Of a DNA stretch of 17,638 bases, positions 8,798 through 17,638 are shown piece by piece (within the stretch, counting starts at the first letter, position 1; every line of letters begins with the position of its first letter). Below the pieces are notes generated by a model. That model had not been told where the DNA came from, did no database searches, and saw only the letters and a list, made by a program, of their open reading frames with translations. Source of the DNA: Mansonella perstans. Taxonomy: Eukaryota > Nematoda > Chromadorea > Rhabditida > Onchocercidae. The stretch spans positions 1 to 17,638 of the forward strand of contig JBAMDO010000474.1 of NCBI GenBank assembly GCA_037074765.1. Reading direction: 5' to 3'. The translations under genes were made by a program, and so were the position numbers.

Positions 8798-10359
8798 TGA
8801 TATTCTTTGGTTGTAATATAACACATCCTCCTGCTAGTGATTCTCGTAAACCGCCCATTGCGGCTGTTGTTGGAAGTATGGACGCTCATCCGTCGCGCTA
8901 TGCAGCTGCTGTTCGTGTACAAGCTCATCGGCAGGTAATAAAATTTCCGTTTCTTAGAGATGCAAAATAAAGATACTTTCACTCGTGATATTTTTGTCTT
9001 GTTATCTAATTTTTTATATCAATAAACATTTTTCTTTTTTAGGAAATAATCAGTGACCTAACATATCTACTCATTTTAAACCTACTCGAATCATTATTTA
9101 CCGTGATGGTGTATCAGAAGGGCAATTCTTCAATGTAAGTATAGCCATGAAATGTTAGTCCACGATATGGAATACATAGCAGAGTATTATTTTTCAATTA
9201 ATTTATAGGTTTTACAATATGAATTACGAGCATTGCGCGAATCTTGTATGTTGTTGGAAGAGGACTATCAGCCAGGTATAACATTCATTGCTGTGCAGAA
9301 AAGACATCATACCCGTTTATTTGCTGTCGATAAGAAAGATCAGGTAATGTATTTAAATTTAAAATTTAGTGGATAATCTTACTGCGCTACTGATGGATGA
9401 TAAATTGCTAAAACGGCAAGCTTTTTTTTAAATAGTACTATTTGTGCATTGTGACTTATAACGTTGTTTTTAAGGTTGGAAAAGCTTTTAATATTCTACC
9501 TGGGACAACAGTTGATGTTGGTATAACACACCTACTGAATTTGATTTCTACCTTTGTTCACACACAGGAATTCAGGTTTTTTTCTTAAAGTTGTTCCTTA
9601 TGCATCAGAATCCTCCATTTCTTTTCTATTTTGGATGGAGCTCTCCATTTGTAACATGTTCATTTAGTAGGCTCCCAATACTTAAGTATAAATCATTCGT
9701 TGGAATTAGTTGCTGTGTTAAGAGACTTCGTGAAAATATAGCTGGCACTTTATCAAAGATTCTTCTGATGTTTAAACATGAATATAATGTTGCGTTTTGA
9801 AGTTTATCAGAGATACAATGTCTGAAGCACTTTATATATATTTTTATTGTTCCAGGGAACATCTCGTCCATCACATTATCATGTACTTTGGGATGATAAT
9901 CAGCTGAGTGCAGATGAGTTGCAGCAATTAACGTACCAGATGTGCCGTACGTATGTCCGCTGTACAAGATCTGTTTCAATTCCTGCTCCTGCTTATTATG
10001 CGCATTTGGTAGCGTTTAGAGCTCGTTATCATTTAGTTGATCGCGAGCATGACAGGTATTTTGACATCTCATCCACATTACATAAACCATCAGATTATGG
10101 AACAGTAATTATGTTGGATGTTTACCATGGTTACTGCTTTGTAAGCTATTCTATATTCCATAGTGCAAATTGCTATTAATATTGATTTTAAAAATAAATT
10201 ATTTATTGCAACATTGTGACAACATCTATAAATGAATATCCTATTACAGCGGCGAGGGTTCTCAACCTTCTGGAACAAGTGGAGATACGACTTTGAGCAA
10301 CATAGCGCAATGCAGTTCAAGTCCATCCAGATGCAAACAATGTGGTGTATTTCTCTTGA
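8798..10359 (+). pseudogene. Argonaute pseudogene: PIWI domain and C-terminus
   Basis: Blocks: 8798-8934 ([36 protein letters not shown]); 9043-9134 (EIISDLTY, ~39-nt deletion, then RIIIYRDGVSEGQFFN); 9209-9343 (intact, [18 protein letters not shown]); 9475-9575 (VGKAFNILPGTTVDVGITH, frameshift, TEFDFYLCSHTGIQ); 9856-10055 (intact, [36 protein letters not shown]); 10250-10359 (GEGSQPSGTSGDTTLSN, frameshift at ~10311, stop at 10357). Of the slicer tetrad D-E-D-H, the first Asp is Asn (codon 8815-8817). The Glu (9043), the Asp of YRDG (9105) and the His of RARYH (10030) remain. Confidence 0.95.
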
Positions 10360-10390
10360 GAACAAACCTCAGTGTTGATATGTTGCAGTT

Positions 10391-10452
10391 TTTTTTTTTC
10401 TTGCAAAAAAGTTTTTCAGAATTTTTTTTTCTTGCGAAAAAGTTTTTCAGAA
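10391..10452 (+). repeat. Two-copy 31-bp tandem repeat in the 3' flank of the Argonaute pseudogene
   Basis: A T-run, CTTGCAAAAAAGTTTTTCAGAA, is followed immediately by a near-identical copy (CTTGCGAAAAAGTTTTTCAG). One substitution separates the cores. The core AAAAAGTTTTT is itself nearly palindromic. Confidence 0.7.
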
Positions 10453-10586
10453 TTATATTCATGCAATTTATTTGCTTCCTTCTGCGGTTTTTTTATTTCA
10501 CGAAGTTTTGTCTTCAATCGAGCAATCTATGCGCAAAATTCCTTTTCATAAGCATATCTTCTGAATTTTTTTTATTTTTTTGCTAC

Positions 10587-10592
10587 AATAAA
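10587..10592 (+). terminator. Candidate polyadenylation signal AATAAA of the Argonaute locus
   Basis: AATAAA lies about 230 nt downstream of the stop at 10357-10359; a second AATAAA is at 10708-10713. Both are plausible in AT-rich DNA and neither is proven. Confidence 0.3.
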
Positions 10593-12893
10593 AATGAGCA
10601 GCATATACCATCAAAAATTTATTCTTTTGTTTTTATTTTGTTTAATTTACGGTTTCTTAAATCAACTCATTTTCCTGTCTTTCATATACCTTTATCTTTT
10701 TTTAAAAAATAAATTTTCACAGCTGGATTGAAGATTAGCTAATCTCAATAGCTGGATAAGGAAAATATATCTTTTTTAAGCTTTACACGATTTCATTATT
10801 AGATGGATTGTTATCTCTTCCTGTTCTTTATCATTGTAATCAATAAATTGTTTTGATTTGTTTTGGAATAGAAGAAAATGGGAGCCTTCGTTGCAGTTCA
10901 AAAATCCTATTTGTTGTTCAGATTTTCTATGTATGAGATAGTCATTACTTTTTAGTATATGTGAGATTGAAGAATTAAGATTTCCTCTGATGCGGAAACT
11001 TTTTTTATATACTTAGTACTTTTTCTAATTTTTTAAAGCAAAGGAAAAAAAGGTTTTTATTCTTGCTGATTATTTAGTTATTATTGAAAATGTGTCTTCC
11101 ATTGCTATTTGCAAATCTCCACATATGTAAGTGTTGCAGGAGCGAAGAAGAAATAAGATTACGGAGCAGGCGAGTTGTCCGCACAGGCGACTATTTTATC
11201 TGTTATACTGCTGCATTTTATTTTACGAGATTATTTTTTTTTGAATAGGGCATTATTTTATCTCCGTTTTTGAACAGTTTATTTCGAAAATAGACATCGA
11301 ATTACAGATGGTGCAACGTGAAGCGTGCCGTGACATACAAATATGATCGACCGCCATCCATTTTAAACGGCGGTCTAGACCGGGAAAATTTGTCACAGCC
11401 ACAATTCTTTCTTGTGTTCCATCTATCAAAAAATAAGTTTTTATAGATGAATAGAATAAGCTATAAAAGCACGATACAAAATCGTAAAGCATTTTGATCA
11501 TTGTTTTTCGGCTTTATAGAATGGGAATTATGACATCATAGTTCTGATCCATATGCGTCAAAATGACTAGCATTGTCTTTCGTTGGCGCCACTGTCATCT
11601 CTCTATTCCTTTGTTCTAGTAGTCTGTGTGAAGTGAATTGTCAGTTTATTGAGATGTTTTAAAATCCATATGCCTTTCAGTTTTCTGTTCCGTTTCACTT
11701 CTAATGAAGTCTGTTTTTGAGGTGATCAGCCTACTCTTGGGAATTACTTTTCAATAGAAAGTTTCCAATCAATTTGTTAAGAATTCGGATTGACTTCTCG
11801 ATATTCGCTGTTTTGTCTAAGCTGGTCCTGGTTCTTCTAAGATCCCGGTTGTAAACTTACTTGTGCAATGCATTCTTTCTTTTTGATTCTCTAAACTGCT
11901 CTTCAGTGCTGATGAATACTGCTGTGATTTTCTATTTTTTCTCTCGCTTGACTTGATACATTTAAACTTGATACCTCACTTTTTTGTTTTGCACTTTACC
12001 TGAAACTTATAAGTCTTGTGTTCTTTAATTTGGTACAGTAAATCAGCCTTACTTTATTTCAGTGTTAAGTAGCCTTATTTTGTCCATTAAAATTTCTAGT
12101 AAAAGATATATCGATCTGTGTCATGGTTGACTGTTAATTACGAACAGCGAAGACAGAGTACTGAGGTGCAAGTTTGAATATATCATTGAGTGGAAGGGAT
12201 AAGGGAGAAGAATAGGAGTGTTTTGGGAAGAGGTGGATTACAAAAGAATTGCTATAGAATTAGTGAGAACGACCAACGTCATTGCATTTCTTATACTCTT
12301 ACTGGATAGTTTGGTCGTTTGAAGTCGTGGTGATACCACTGGTAGGGTTTGATTATTCTAGTACAGTACATAGATAATAATAATATACTTAAGCTCTTTA
12401 AAAAAAAGATGTGGATGACAGACATTTTGCCTTATCATTTTCATCAATTAATTTCTGGTACTACATAAAACAATAAATATCCATTGATCTCAATGCAGCG
12501 AAAATGTGAGAATTATATCCTAACTATATTCTTGGAAATAAGCATTTTCTCTAAGAAATTTTTCTTCAGCTATTATCCTCTATGAAAATGATTCAATTTA
12601 GTCATTAACATGATTATTTCAGTGAGTGCAGTAGGCTTTCAGTGCTGTTTACTACGTAAAAGATTGAAAACAGCCGAAATAAGCAGGAAAGGCCTAAATT
12701 TCTAAATGGCAAAAGTTGAAACAAAATCAAGTATGTGGAATGGATTTTACATTTTATAAAGTTGAACAATTTTTTCTACAGAATTATTCATTTTTGTTTG
12801 ATTATCTTATTTAAAAGCAATATATTAAAACTTTGTGCAACGTTAACATGAGTAAAAAAACACGTTAATATGAACTTTTACAAAAGTTTCTAG
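10593..12893. other. Long gene-free interval
   Basis: This is AT-rich DNA with no exon I can support on either strand. A 7-bp-stem hairpin (GACCGCC 11349-11355, GGCGGTC 11369-11375) lies in a locally GC-richer patch that overlaps an unremarkable minus-strand open frame (11253-11501). Nothing else stands out. Confidence 0.5.
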
Positions 12894-14462
12894 CATTCTC
12901 TTCGTTCTCTTCTGTTACTGGAAGCACTTTGCCAATTTATATTACAATTGAACCGAAACAATTAACTTTCCATGGTCATTCTAAAACAAGCAGTGTTCTG
13001 TTGCGCATAATGTTCGTTATTTTCATTTAAAATTTTAAGTTAACAAGAGAAGAATGAATGAAAACAATTTTTAAAAAAGCTATGGTCATTATGTTGTTAT
13101 ATAACTGTGGCTATTGAATAGTAAAGTAATTGAATAAATTTAGAAATATTAGCCATTCGCGTGTAGCATTTCGGATTCGTACGAATGAGCCAACAAATTA
13201 TATCGTTATGCCAGCTACCGGTTTCTTATCTTGCGATGAAAGCATAAATGTATTTAATATGTAAAGATCATCAATAATTACTATTACATTTGGTTTTTTC
13301 CCATGATACTTTTTAATTAACCAATTAAGATATTAATAACGAATTTGAATATGAAAAAATATCATCGACGACATCGATTCATAATTCAAGCTATGAAAGC
13401 AAAAGAAAGTGACAAAGATCGCAAAAAGATATGGAACGATTCAAGAGCCAAAAACTTGAATTTAATTCAGTGTATACGAATTTTTACATTGTTAGTAAAT
13501 AAATTATTAGAATTTTATAATTAGATATTGTTTGCTTATAGAAACGAGAAACGTTCATGTACATGAAGGAATACAAGAATTATAAATTCTTACCTAATTT
13601 AATTTTCTGATTTGTTCGATTCGTTAGAATATACGTATTTAAATATATTTAGTGTTTCCGCTGTAATAAATAACACTTTTAAAAGCATTGTTATCTTGTT
13701 ATCTATGGAAGAGTAAATAGATCGAATAAATCAAAAAGTAAGGAAGAGTTCGATCAATCCGAGACGGGAGAATCAGAAGCAACCTCATTGCAAGTAGGAT
13801 TGACGACTGACGAAGAAAAATCAACAAAGATCAATGAATTAAATAAACAAATCAACAATAAATTAGGTTTTTTTTCGTTTCTTTCTCCACAGAAGAAAAA
13901 AATGAAATTAGAAATATCTTTTAATCATTTCATTGATTTAAATTTAACTTACAATTTTCTCTAATAATTAAGTAATAGTTTAATGTATTTAATATTAAAG
14001 ATGTTGATAAATTAGCCTACAGAAGAAAAGAGAAAAGAATGTCGAAGTTTGATAGAAGCAATAAACGAAGTGAAAAAGGTAGAAATCGATTTGGATCGAG
14101 CAACAGTTCAGTGTAATGATCTTAATAGAAAAATCGTTCTCACGGAAGAGGAGCAAAATGTATATAAGTTGAAATTGAAACTAATCTTTTTTCTTATAAC
14201 GTTTGAAAAGAAACATTGGGTTAAATTATCTAAAGGATCAACAAAAGAAAGAATTACTTGTTGTAGAATTGAAAATTTCAGATAATTAAAGAAAAAATTG
14301 CAGAAATCGATGCAATTTTGCACACATTGAAGACAAAGTAATTTTTCATTCCATTTCTCATATTTCAAATACGAATTCAAGTTAATAACTGTGTTTCGCA
14401 TATCATATTAAGTGAAAAAGTGAAAAAGACTAAATAATTGATTTTACAGGTGGCAACAATAA
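12894..14462 (+). pseudogene. MSP-domain (VAP-like) plus coiled-coil protein, gene remnant or divergent gene
   Basis: Exon blocks: 12894-13011 (TLPIYITIEPKQLTFHGHSK, SSVLLRI); 13144-13260 (NISHSRVAFRIRTNEPTNYI, VMPATGFLSCDESINV), joined in phase to the first and ending at GTAAAG; ~13330-13490 (KKYHRRHRFIIQAMKAKESD, KKIWNDSRAK, IRIFTL). Together these are a complete MSP fold, as in VAP proteins and major sperm protein. Block ~13710-13866 (DQSETGESEATSLQVGL, DEEKSTKINELNKQINNKL) joins 14023-14167 (EEKRKECRSLIEAINEVKKV, EIDLDRATVQCNDLNRKI), a coiled coil. A further coil segment (~14230-14337) ends IAEIDAILHTLKTK, with a possible stop at 14460. No C-terminal membrane anchor is seen. Phases fail between blocks 2-3 and 3-4 and in the last coil segment, so it may be broken. 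VAP relatives are ER contact-site proteins; the role here is unknown. Confidence 0.6.
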
Positions 14463-14480
14463 CACAGATAAGATGAGTCA

Positions 14481-15070
14481 ACTTTCACATTCTTCGCAAA
14501 CAAGAAAGTCAATTTTCAAGTCATTCACAAACAAGAAACAAAAAAGAGACAAAAATGAAGAAACCAATTTTTATATTCCTCACAAACAAGAAAGTCAATT
14601 CTCATCTTTATCACAGATCTTGCAGGGAGAAACACTTTCCCACAAATACATCAAATAAGAATAAGAAAGTCAATTTTTTTCCTCGTTCCTCGCGAAGAGA
14701 AACTATTTTCACATTCTTCATAGCAAGAAAGTCAATTTTCATGTCTCTCGCAAACAAGAAAGTTAATTCCCACGTTTTTTGCAAAAAATTTCACTTTTAA
14801 TGCGGATTATCACGAAAAAAAATCAGGAGCCTTTACGTTCTGACAAACAATACAGTCAATTTTCACTTTTATTACGGATTTTGCATGGAGAAACTTAAGT
14901 CAATTCACGCTTTCACATTCTTCACAAACAAAAGTGTCAATTTTCACTTTTGTTACGGATTTTGCACGAAGAAAGTTAAGATTCTACTTTTCACATTTCG
15001 CACAAATAAGAAAGTTAATTTTTACATTCCCCCAAGCGGGAAAGCCAATTTTCACTTTAAATGTGAATTA
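14481..15070 (+). repeat. Degenerate minisatellite
   Basis: The motif CAAGAAAGTCAATTTTCA, often preceded by CACATTCTTCACAAA, recurs imperfectly (for example near 14501, 14587, 14663, 14724, 14755, 14930 and 15007), mixed with a second motif, TTACGGATTTTGCA. Spacing is irregular (about 30 to 90 bp). Several open frames here only reflect the repeated Lys/Ser/Asn codons. Confidence 0.75.
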
Positions 15071-15182
15071 TCATAGAAAAAAGTCAGGGAAATGCTAATT
15101 GCTAGACATAATTAATGATAATTAACACAAGGAAAAATAGAACGACCGTTCCATAAAAAGTGACTCAGTCTGCTTAAACTGG

Positions 15183-15772
15183 CTGTATTAAGTGAAATCC
15201 ACTAGATTCTTCCCAGCAACATTCAGTCCATATTTGCTGGAACGCGCTGTTTAAATGAAATTTGCTAGATTCCTCCAAACAGTATTCTAACTATATATAT
15301 TTGATGTGCTGTTTTAAATGAAATCCGCTAGATTCCTGCAATATTCAACCTATATATCCTGAATATGCTGTTTTTCTTGAAATCCACTAGATTCATCCAA
15401 ACGATATTCATTCTGTGTATGCTTGAACGTTCTATTTCAAATGAATTCACTAGATTCTTTCAAACAATTTTCAATCCATATTTACTTGAACGTACCGTAT
15501 TAAATGATATCCATAGGATTCGCTCTAAATACAATTCAATCCATATATCCTGAACATCCTGATTTTAATGAAATCCACCCTATTCTTCCAAGCAACATCC
15601 AATCTGTATACGCTTGAACTTGCGGTTTTAATGAAATCCACTAGATTCTTCCAAACAGTATTCAATCTAATTTACTGAATATCTAATTAGTATACAATCT
15701 CTATTTATTTGAAGATGCTGTTTTTAGTGAATTACACTAGAATCTTCCAATGTTCATTCTATATATATCTTG
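15183..15772 (-). repeat. Satellite array, orientation 1 (about nine 63-bp monomers)
   Basis: The phrase TGAAATCCACTAGATTC and its variants recur at 15193, 15256, 15319, 15378, 15442, 15505, 15569, 15632 and 15728, a period of 59-64 bp with one longer step of 96. Each monomer continues TTCCAAACAGTATTCAATC, TATATTTACTTGAACG, then CTGTTTTAAA. The reverse complement of this monomer aligns with the monomer of the next array, so it is marked as the minus orientation relative to that array. Confidence 0.9.
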
Positions 15773-17160
15773 TTTAAAACAGTATTTTAAACTTTTTATA
15801 GATTGACCCGTTTTTTAGAATCCTTCGGTATCATTTAAAACGCATTCAGCATAATACTACATTGACTACATTAACTCCGAAGGAATCCTGCGGATTTTAT
15901 CCAGAACAACTGGTTCAAGCAAATATAGATTGATTCGTGTTTAGAAAGAATTCTGTGGCTTTCACTTAAAAAGTGCGTGTATATTTGTATAGAATTACTC
16001 GTTTTTTAGAAGGAATTCTGTCGATATCATTTAAAACACCTTCAATTAAATATTAGACTTGATAGTTTTTCAGAAGGAATCCGCTGATTTTATCTAAAAC
16101 AGCATATTTAAGTAAACACAGGTTGGTTCGTGTTTAGAAAGAATCTTGTCTATTTTATTTAAAGGAGGACGTTTAAGTCGTATTTAAGTCGTTTAAGGTA
16201 TTTAAATGGAATCATGCAGGTCTTATTTAAAACAGTATGTTAAACTTCATATTGATTGACCCGCTTATTAGAAAGAATCCTTTGACATCATTTAAAACAC
16301 ATTCAACTAAGCACCAGATTGACACTTAATTAAAATGAATACTGCGGAATTCATTTAAAACACCACGTTAAACTTTATATTGATTGATCCACATTTTAGA
16401 AAGGATTCTTCGATATCATTTAAAGCATATTAAGTATCAGATTGACTCGTTTTTCCCGCGGATTCCACTTAAAACAGTATGTTCAGGTAAATATAGCTTG
16501 GCTCGTATTTAGAAAGGATCTCGTCTATTTTATTTAAAGCAGTCGTACAGATTGATTCGTATTTAAATGGAATCATGCAAATCCTATTTAAAACTGTACG
16601 TTAAACTTTATATTGATTGACTTATATTTTAGAAAGAATCCTTCGATATCATTTAAAATACATTCAACAAAACACGAGATTGACTCGTTTTTCAGAAGGA
16701 ATTCTATGGATTCTATCTAAAACAGCATTTCAAGCAAATATAGGTCGATTCATATTGGATCCTGTGGATTTTACTTAAAAAGCTGTGTAAATTTATGTGG
16801 TTACTCGTTTAGAAGGAACTCCTCGGTATTATTTAAAATACCTTCAACTAAATATCAGATTGACTAGTTTTTCAGAAGGAATCCTGTCGATACCTTTAAA
16901 GCGCGTTCAACTAAGCCCAGATTAACACTAATTTAGAATGAATCCTGTGGAATTCATTTAAAACAGCACATTAAACTTTATATTGATTGACCCATATCTT
17001 AGAAAGGATCCTTCGATATCATTTAAAATACATTCAATTAAATATCAGATTGACTCGTTTTTCAGAAGATATCCTGTGGATTCTTTCTAAAATAACATTT
17101 CCAGGTAAATACAGGTTGTTAATATTTAGAAAGAATCTTGTTTATTTTATTTAACCGGAC
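15773..17160 (+). repeat. Satellite array, orientation 2 (about twenty-two ~64-bp monomers)
   Basis: The landmark TTTAAAAC or a close variant recurs at about 15773, 15834, 16028, 16092, 16218, 16289, 16353, 16419, 16532, 16652, 16716, 16774, 16831, 16894, 16957, 17022, 17086 and 17149, usually 60-66 bp apart. The typical monomer reads TTTAAAACAGCATTTCAAG, CAAATATAGATTGATTCG, then TTTAGAAGGAATCCTGTGG and ATTTTA. Several subtypes alternate (for example TTAAACTTTATATTGATTGA with TTCGATATCATTTAAAA), so divergence is high and a partial higher-order order is possible. No coding capacity is seen. Confidence 0.9.
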
Positions 17161-17509
17161 GTTTAAGTCTGTTTAGGCTGATTCATATCAGATCAGAAAT
17201 TAAAGTTGAATATGATCTAAACTGAACTGCAAGCATACCACACGGTAATTCTAATTTAATGAAAACTACTGCCGCAAACGAAACAATTGAAATCGTTATC
17301 AGCCAAATTCTGTATAGTAAACATTATTTCTTCTTCACAAAAAAGAAAACAAAGAAACTACAAATATACGTCAAATCATATATTATCTAACAAAAAACAC
17401 AATGTTGGACTTCACGAAAAACTGTTGTTCCAGTTTGAATGTGTCAGATTAGGAGGGATTTATGAATAAGAATAAGCAATAAAACATGATACTTGCAATT
17501 CTCAACACT
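17161..17509. other. No gene seen
   Basis: This is AT-rich single-copy-looking DNA after the satellite. The forward open frame at 17287-17469 has no recognisable features. Confidence 0.5.
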
Positions 17510-17622
17510 GCTATTTCAGTACTGCTTTTGAAACTGGTATACCCTTGAGGCTGCTCTTGTGGTGCTCCGCAATTGAATTGATTTTGCGCTGTAATTGACT
17601 GAGTACCATACGCACCATATCC
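17510..17622 (-). CDS. Possible Gln/Gly/Tyr-rich exon on the minus strand
   Basis: Read on the minus strand, an acceptor-like TGTAG ends at 17623. The following DNA reads GYGAYGTQSITAQNQFNC, then GAPQEQPQGYTSFKSS, without a stop for at least 37 codons. The composition resembles the low-complexity tails of RNA-binding or Argonaute-type proteins. A donor is not clear (GTACTG or GTGTTG are options). The rest of the gene would lie beyond the right edge. I do not recognise the gene. Confidence 0.2.
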
Positions 17623-17638
17623 CTACAACCAGTATCAA

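Larger units (their letters stand above)
4511..10359 (+). pseudogene. ALG-1/ALG-2-type Argonaute, full-length unprocessed pseudogene
   Basis: Seventeen exon-like blocks reconstruct a complete microRNA-type Argonaute (N, PAZ, MID and PIWI domains, conserved C-terminus). Intact relatives bind miRNAs and silence mRNAs in the cytoplasm. Introns are short, with GT...AG borders and phases that match block to block, so this is not a retrocopy. Lesions: TAA at 4618 and 4660, TGA at 5222, a 4-nt phase loss at 5452, a frameshift near 6501, TAA at 7038, two frameshifts between 7555 and 7583, one near 7870, a ~39-nt deletion near 9067, and frameshifts near 9532 and 10311. The last codons give VYFS-stop, close to the family's YFA end. 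With this many breaks no full Argonaute can be made. It is a duplicated or degenerating allele; the family call is very strong. Confidence 0.95.

Noticed and set aside
9626..9979. 117-codon minus-strand reading frame
   Set aside because: It is antisense to an intact Argonaute PIWI exon and its intron; no domain.
4511..10359. Functional Argonaute with unusual splicing
   Set aside because: At least a dozen stops and frameshifts lie inside conserved blocks, so skipping could not give an intact protein.
10293..10712. 139-codon forward reading frame
   Set aside because: Its start is the out-of-frame last exon of the Argonaute pseudogene, and the rest is T-rich 3' flank.
11349..11375. microRNA precursor hairpin
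   Set aside because: The stem is only 7 bp, too short for a pre-miRNA.
11253..11501. 82-codon minus-strand reading frame
   Set aside because: No family feature, and it crosses a hairpin.
13710..14167. Kinesin-1 stalk
   Set aside because: Part of the coil resembled it (EEK...EINELNKQI), but the exons directly upstream encode an MSP domain, which explains the context better.
14108..14401. 97-codon minus-strand reading frame
   Set aside because: Antisense to the coiled-coil exons of the MSP gene.
14473..15076. Four Lys/Ser/Asn-rich forward reading frames as proteins
   Set aside because: They are produced by the minisatellite; different frames of the same repeat stay open.
15183..17160. CRISPR array
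   Set aside because: Monomers are contiguous, diverged along their whole length and have no constant repeat/unique spacer pattern; the host is eukaryotic.

Overview
This is a eukaryotic, AT-rich, intron-rich stretch that looks like nematode DNA, most likely filarial or a close relative. Three things support this: two perfect copies of the nematode spliced leader SL1, an Argonaute locus of the nematode ALG-1/ALG-2 type with many short introns, and a BEL/Pao retrotransposon fragment. No intact, confidently functional protein-coding gene is visible.

Layout. 1-1060: truncated BEL/Pao pol (aspartic protease plus the segment before the reverse transcriptase), open at the left edge. It is followed by probable LTR/UTR DNA. 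1060-2450: retroelement-like non-coding DNA holding two TATA boxes in a shared context, a tandem dimer carrying SL1 twice (1566-1675), and a 255-bp inverted-repeat element (1737-1991). 2450-4510: no gene, a long pyrimidine-rich tract and an exact 23-bp tandem duplication. 4511-10359: a full-length, intron-containing ALG-type Argonaute pseudogene on the + strand. Its splice sites and phases are almost all preserved, but it has about a dozen independent lesions and a changed catalytic Asp. 10360-12893: no gene. 12894-14462: exons of an MSP-domain (VAP-like) protein followed by coiled coil, status uncertain. 14481-15070: a degenerate minisatellite. 15183-17160: about 30 copies of a 63-65 bp satellite that is in one orientation up to ~15772 and in the opposite orientation after it, a head-to-head inverted array. 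17161-17638: mostly empty, with one weak Gln/Gly-rich exon candidate on the - strand at the right edge.

The parts do not form an operon or pathway. The picture is of gene remnants decaying by point lesions while keeping their introns, surrounded by retroelement debris and satellites. That fits a non-recombining or heterochromatic region, for example a sex-specific chromosome or a segmental duplication; this last step is inference. The observations most worth checking are the tandem SL1 copies inside retroelement-like DNA, the inverted satellite, and the decaying Argonaute locus.
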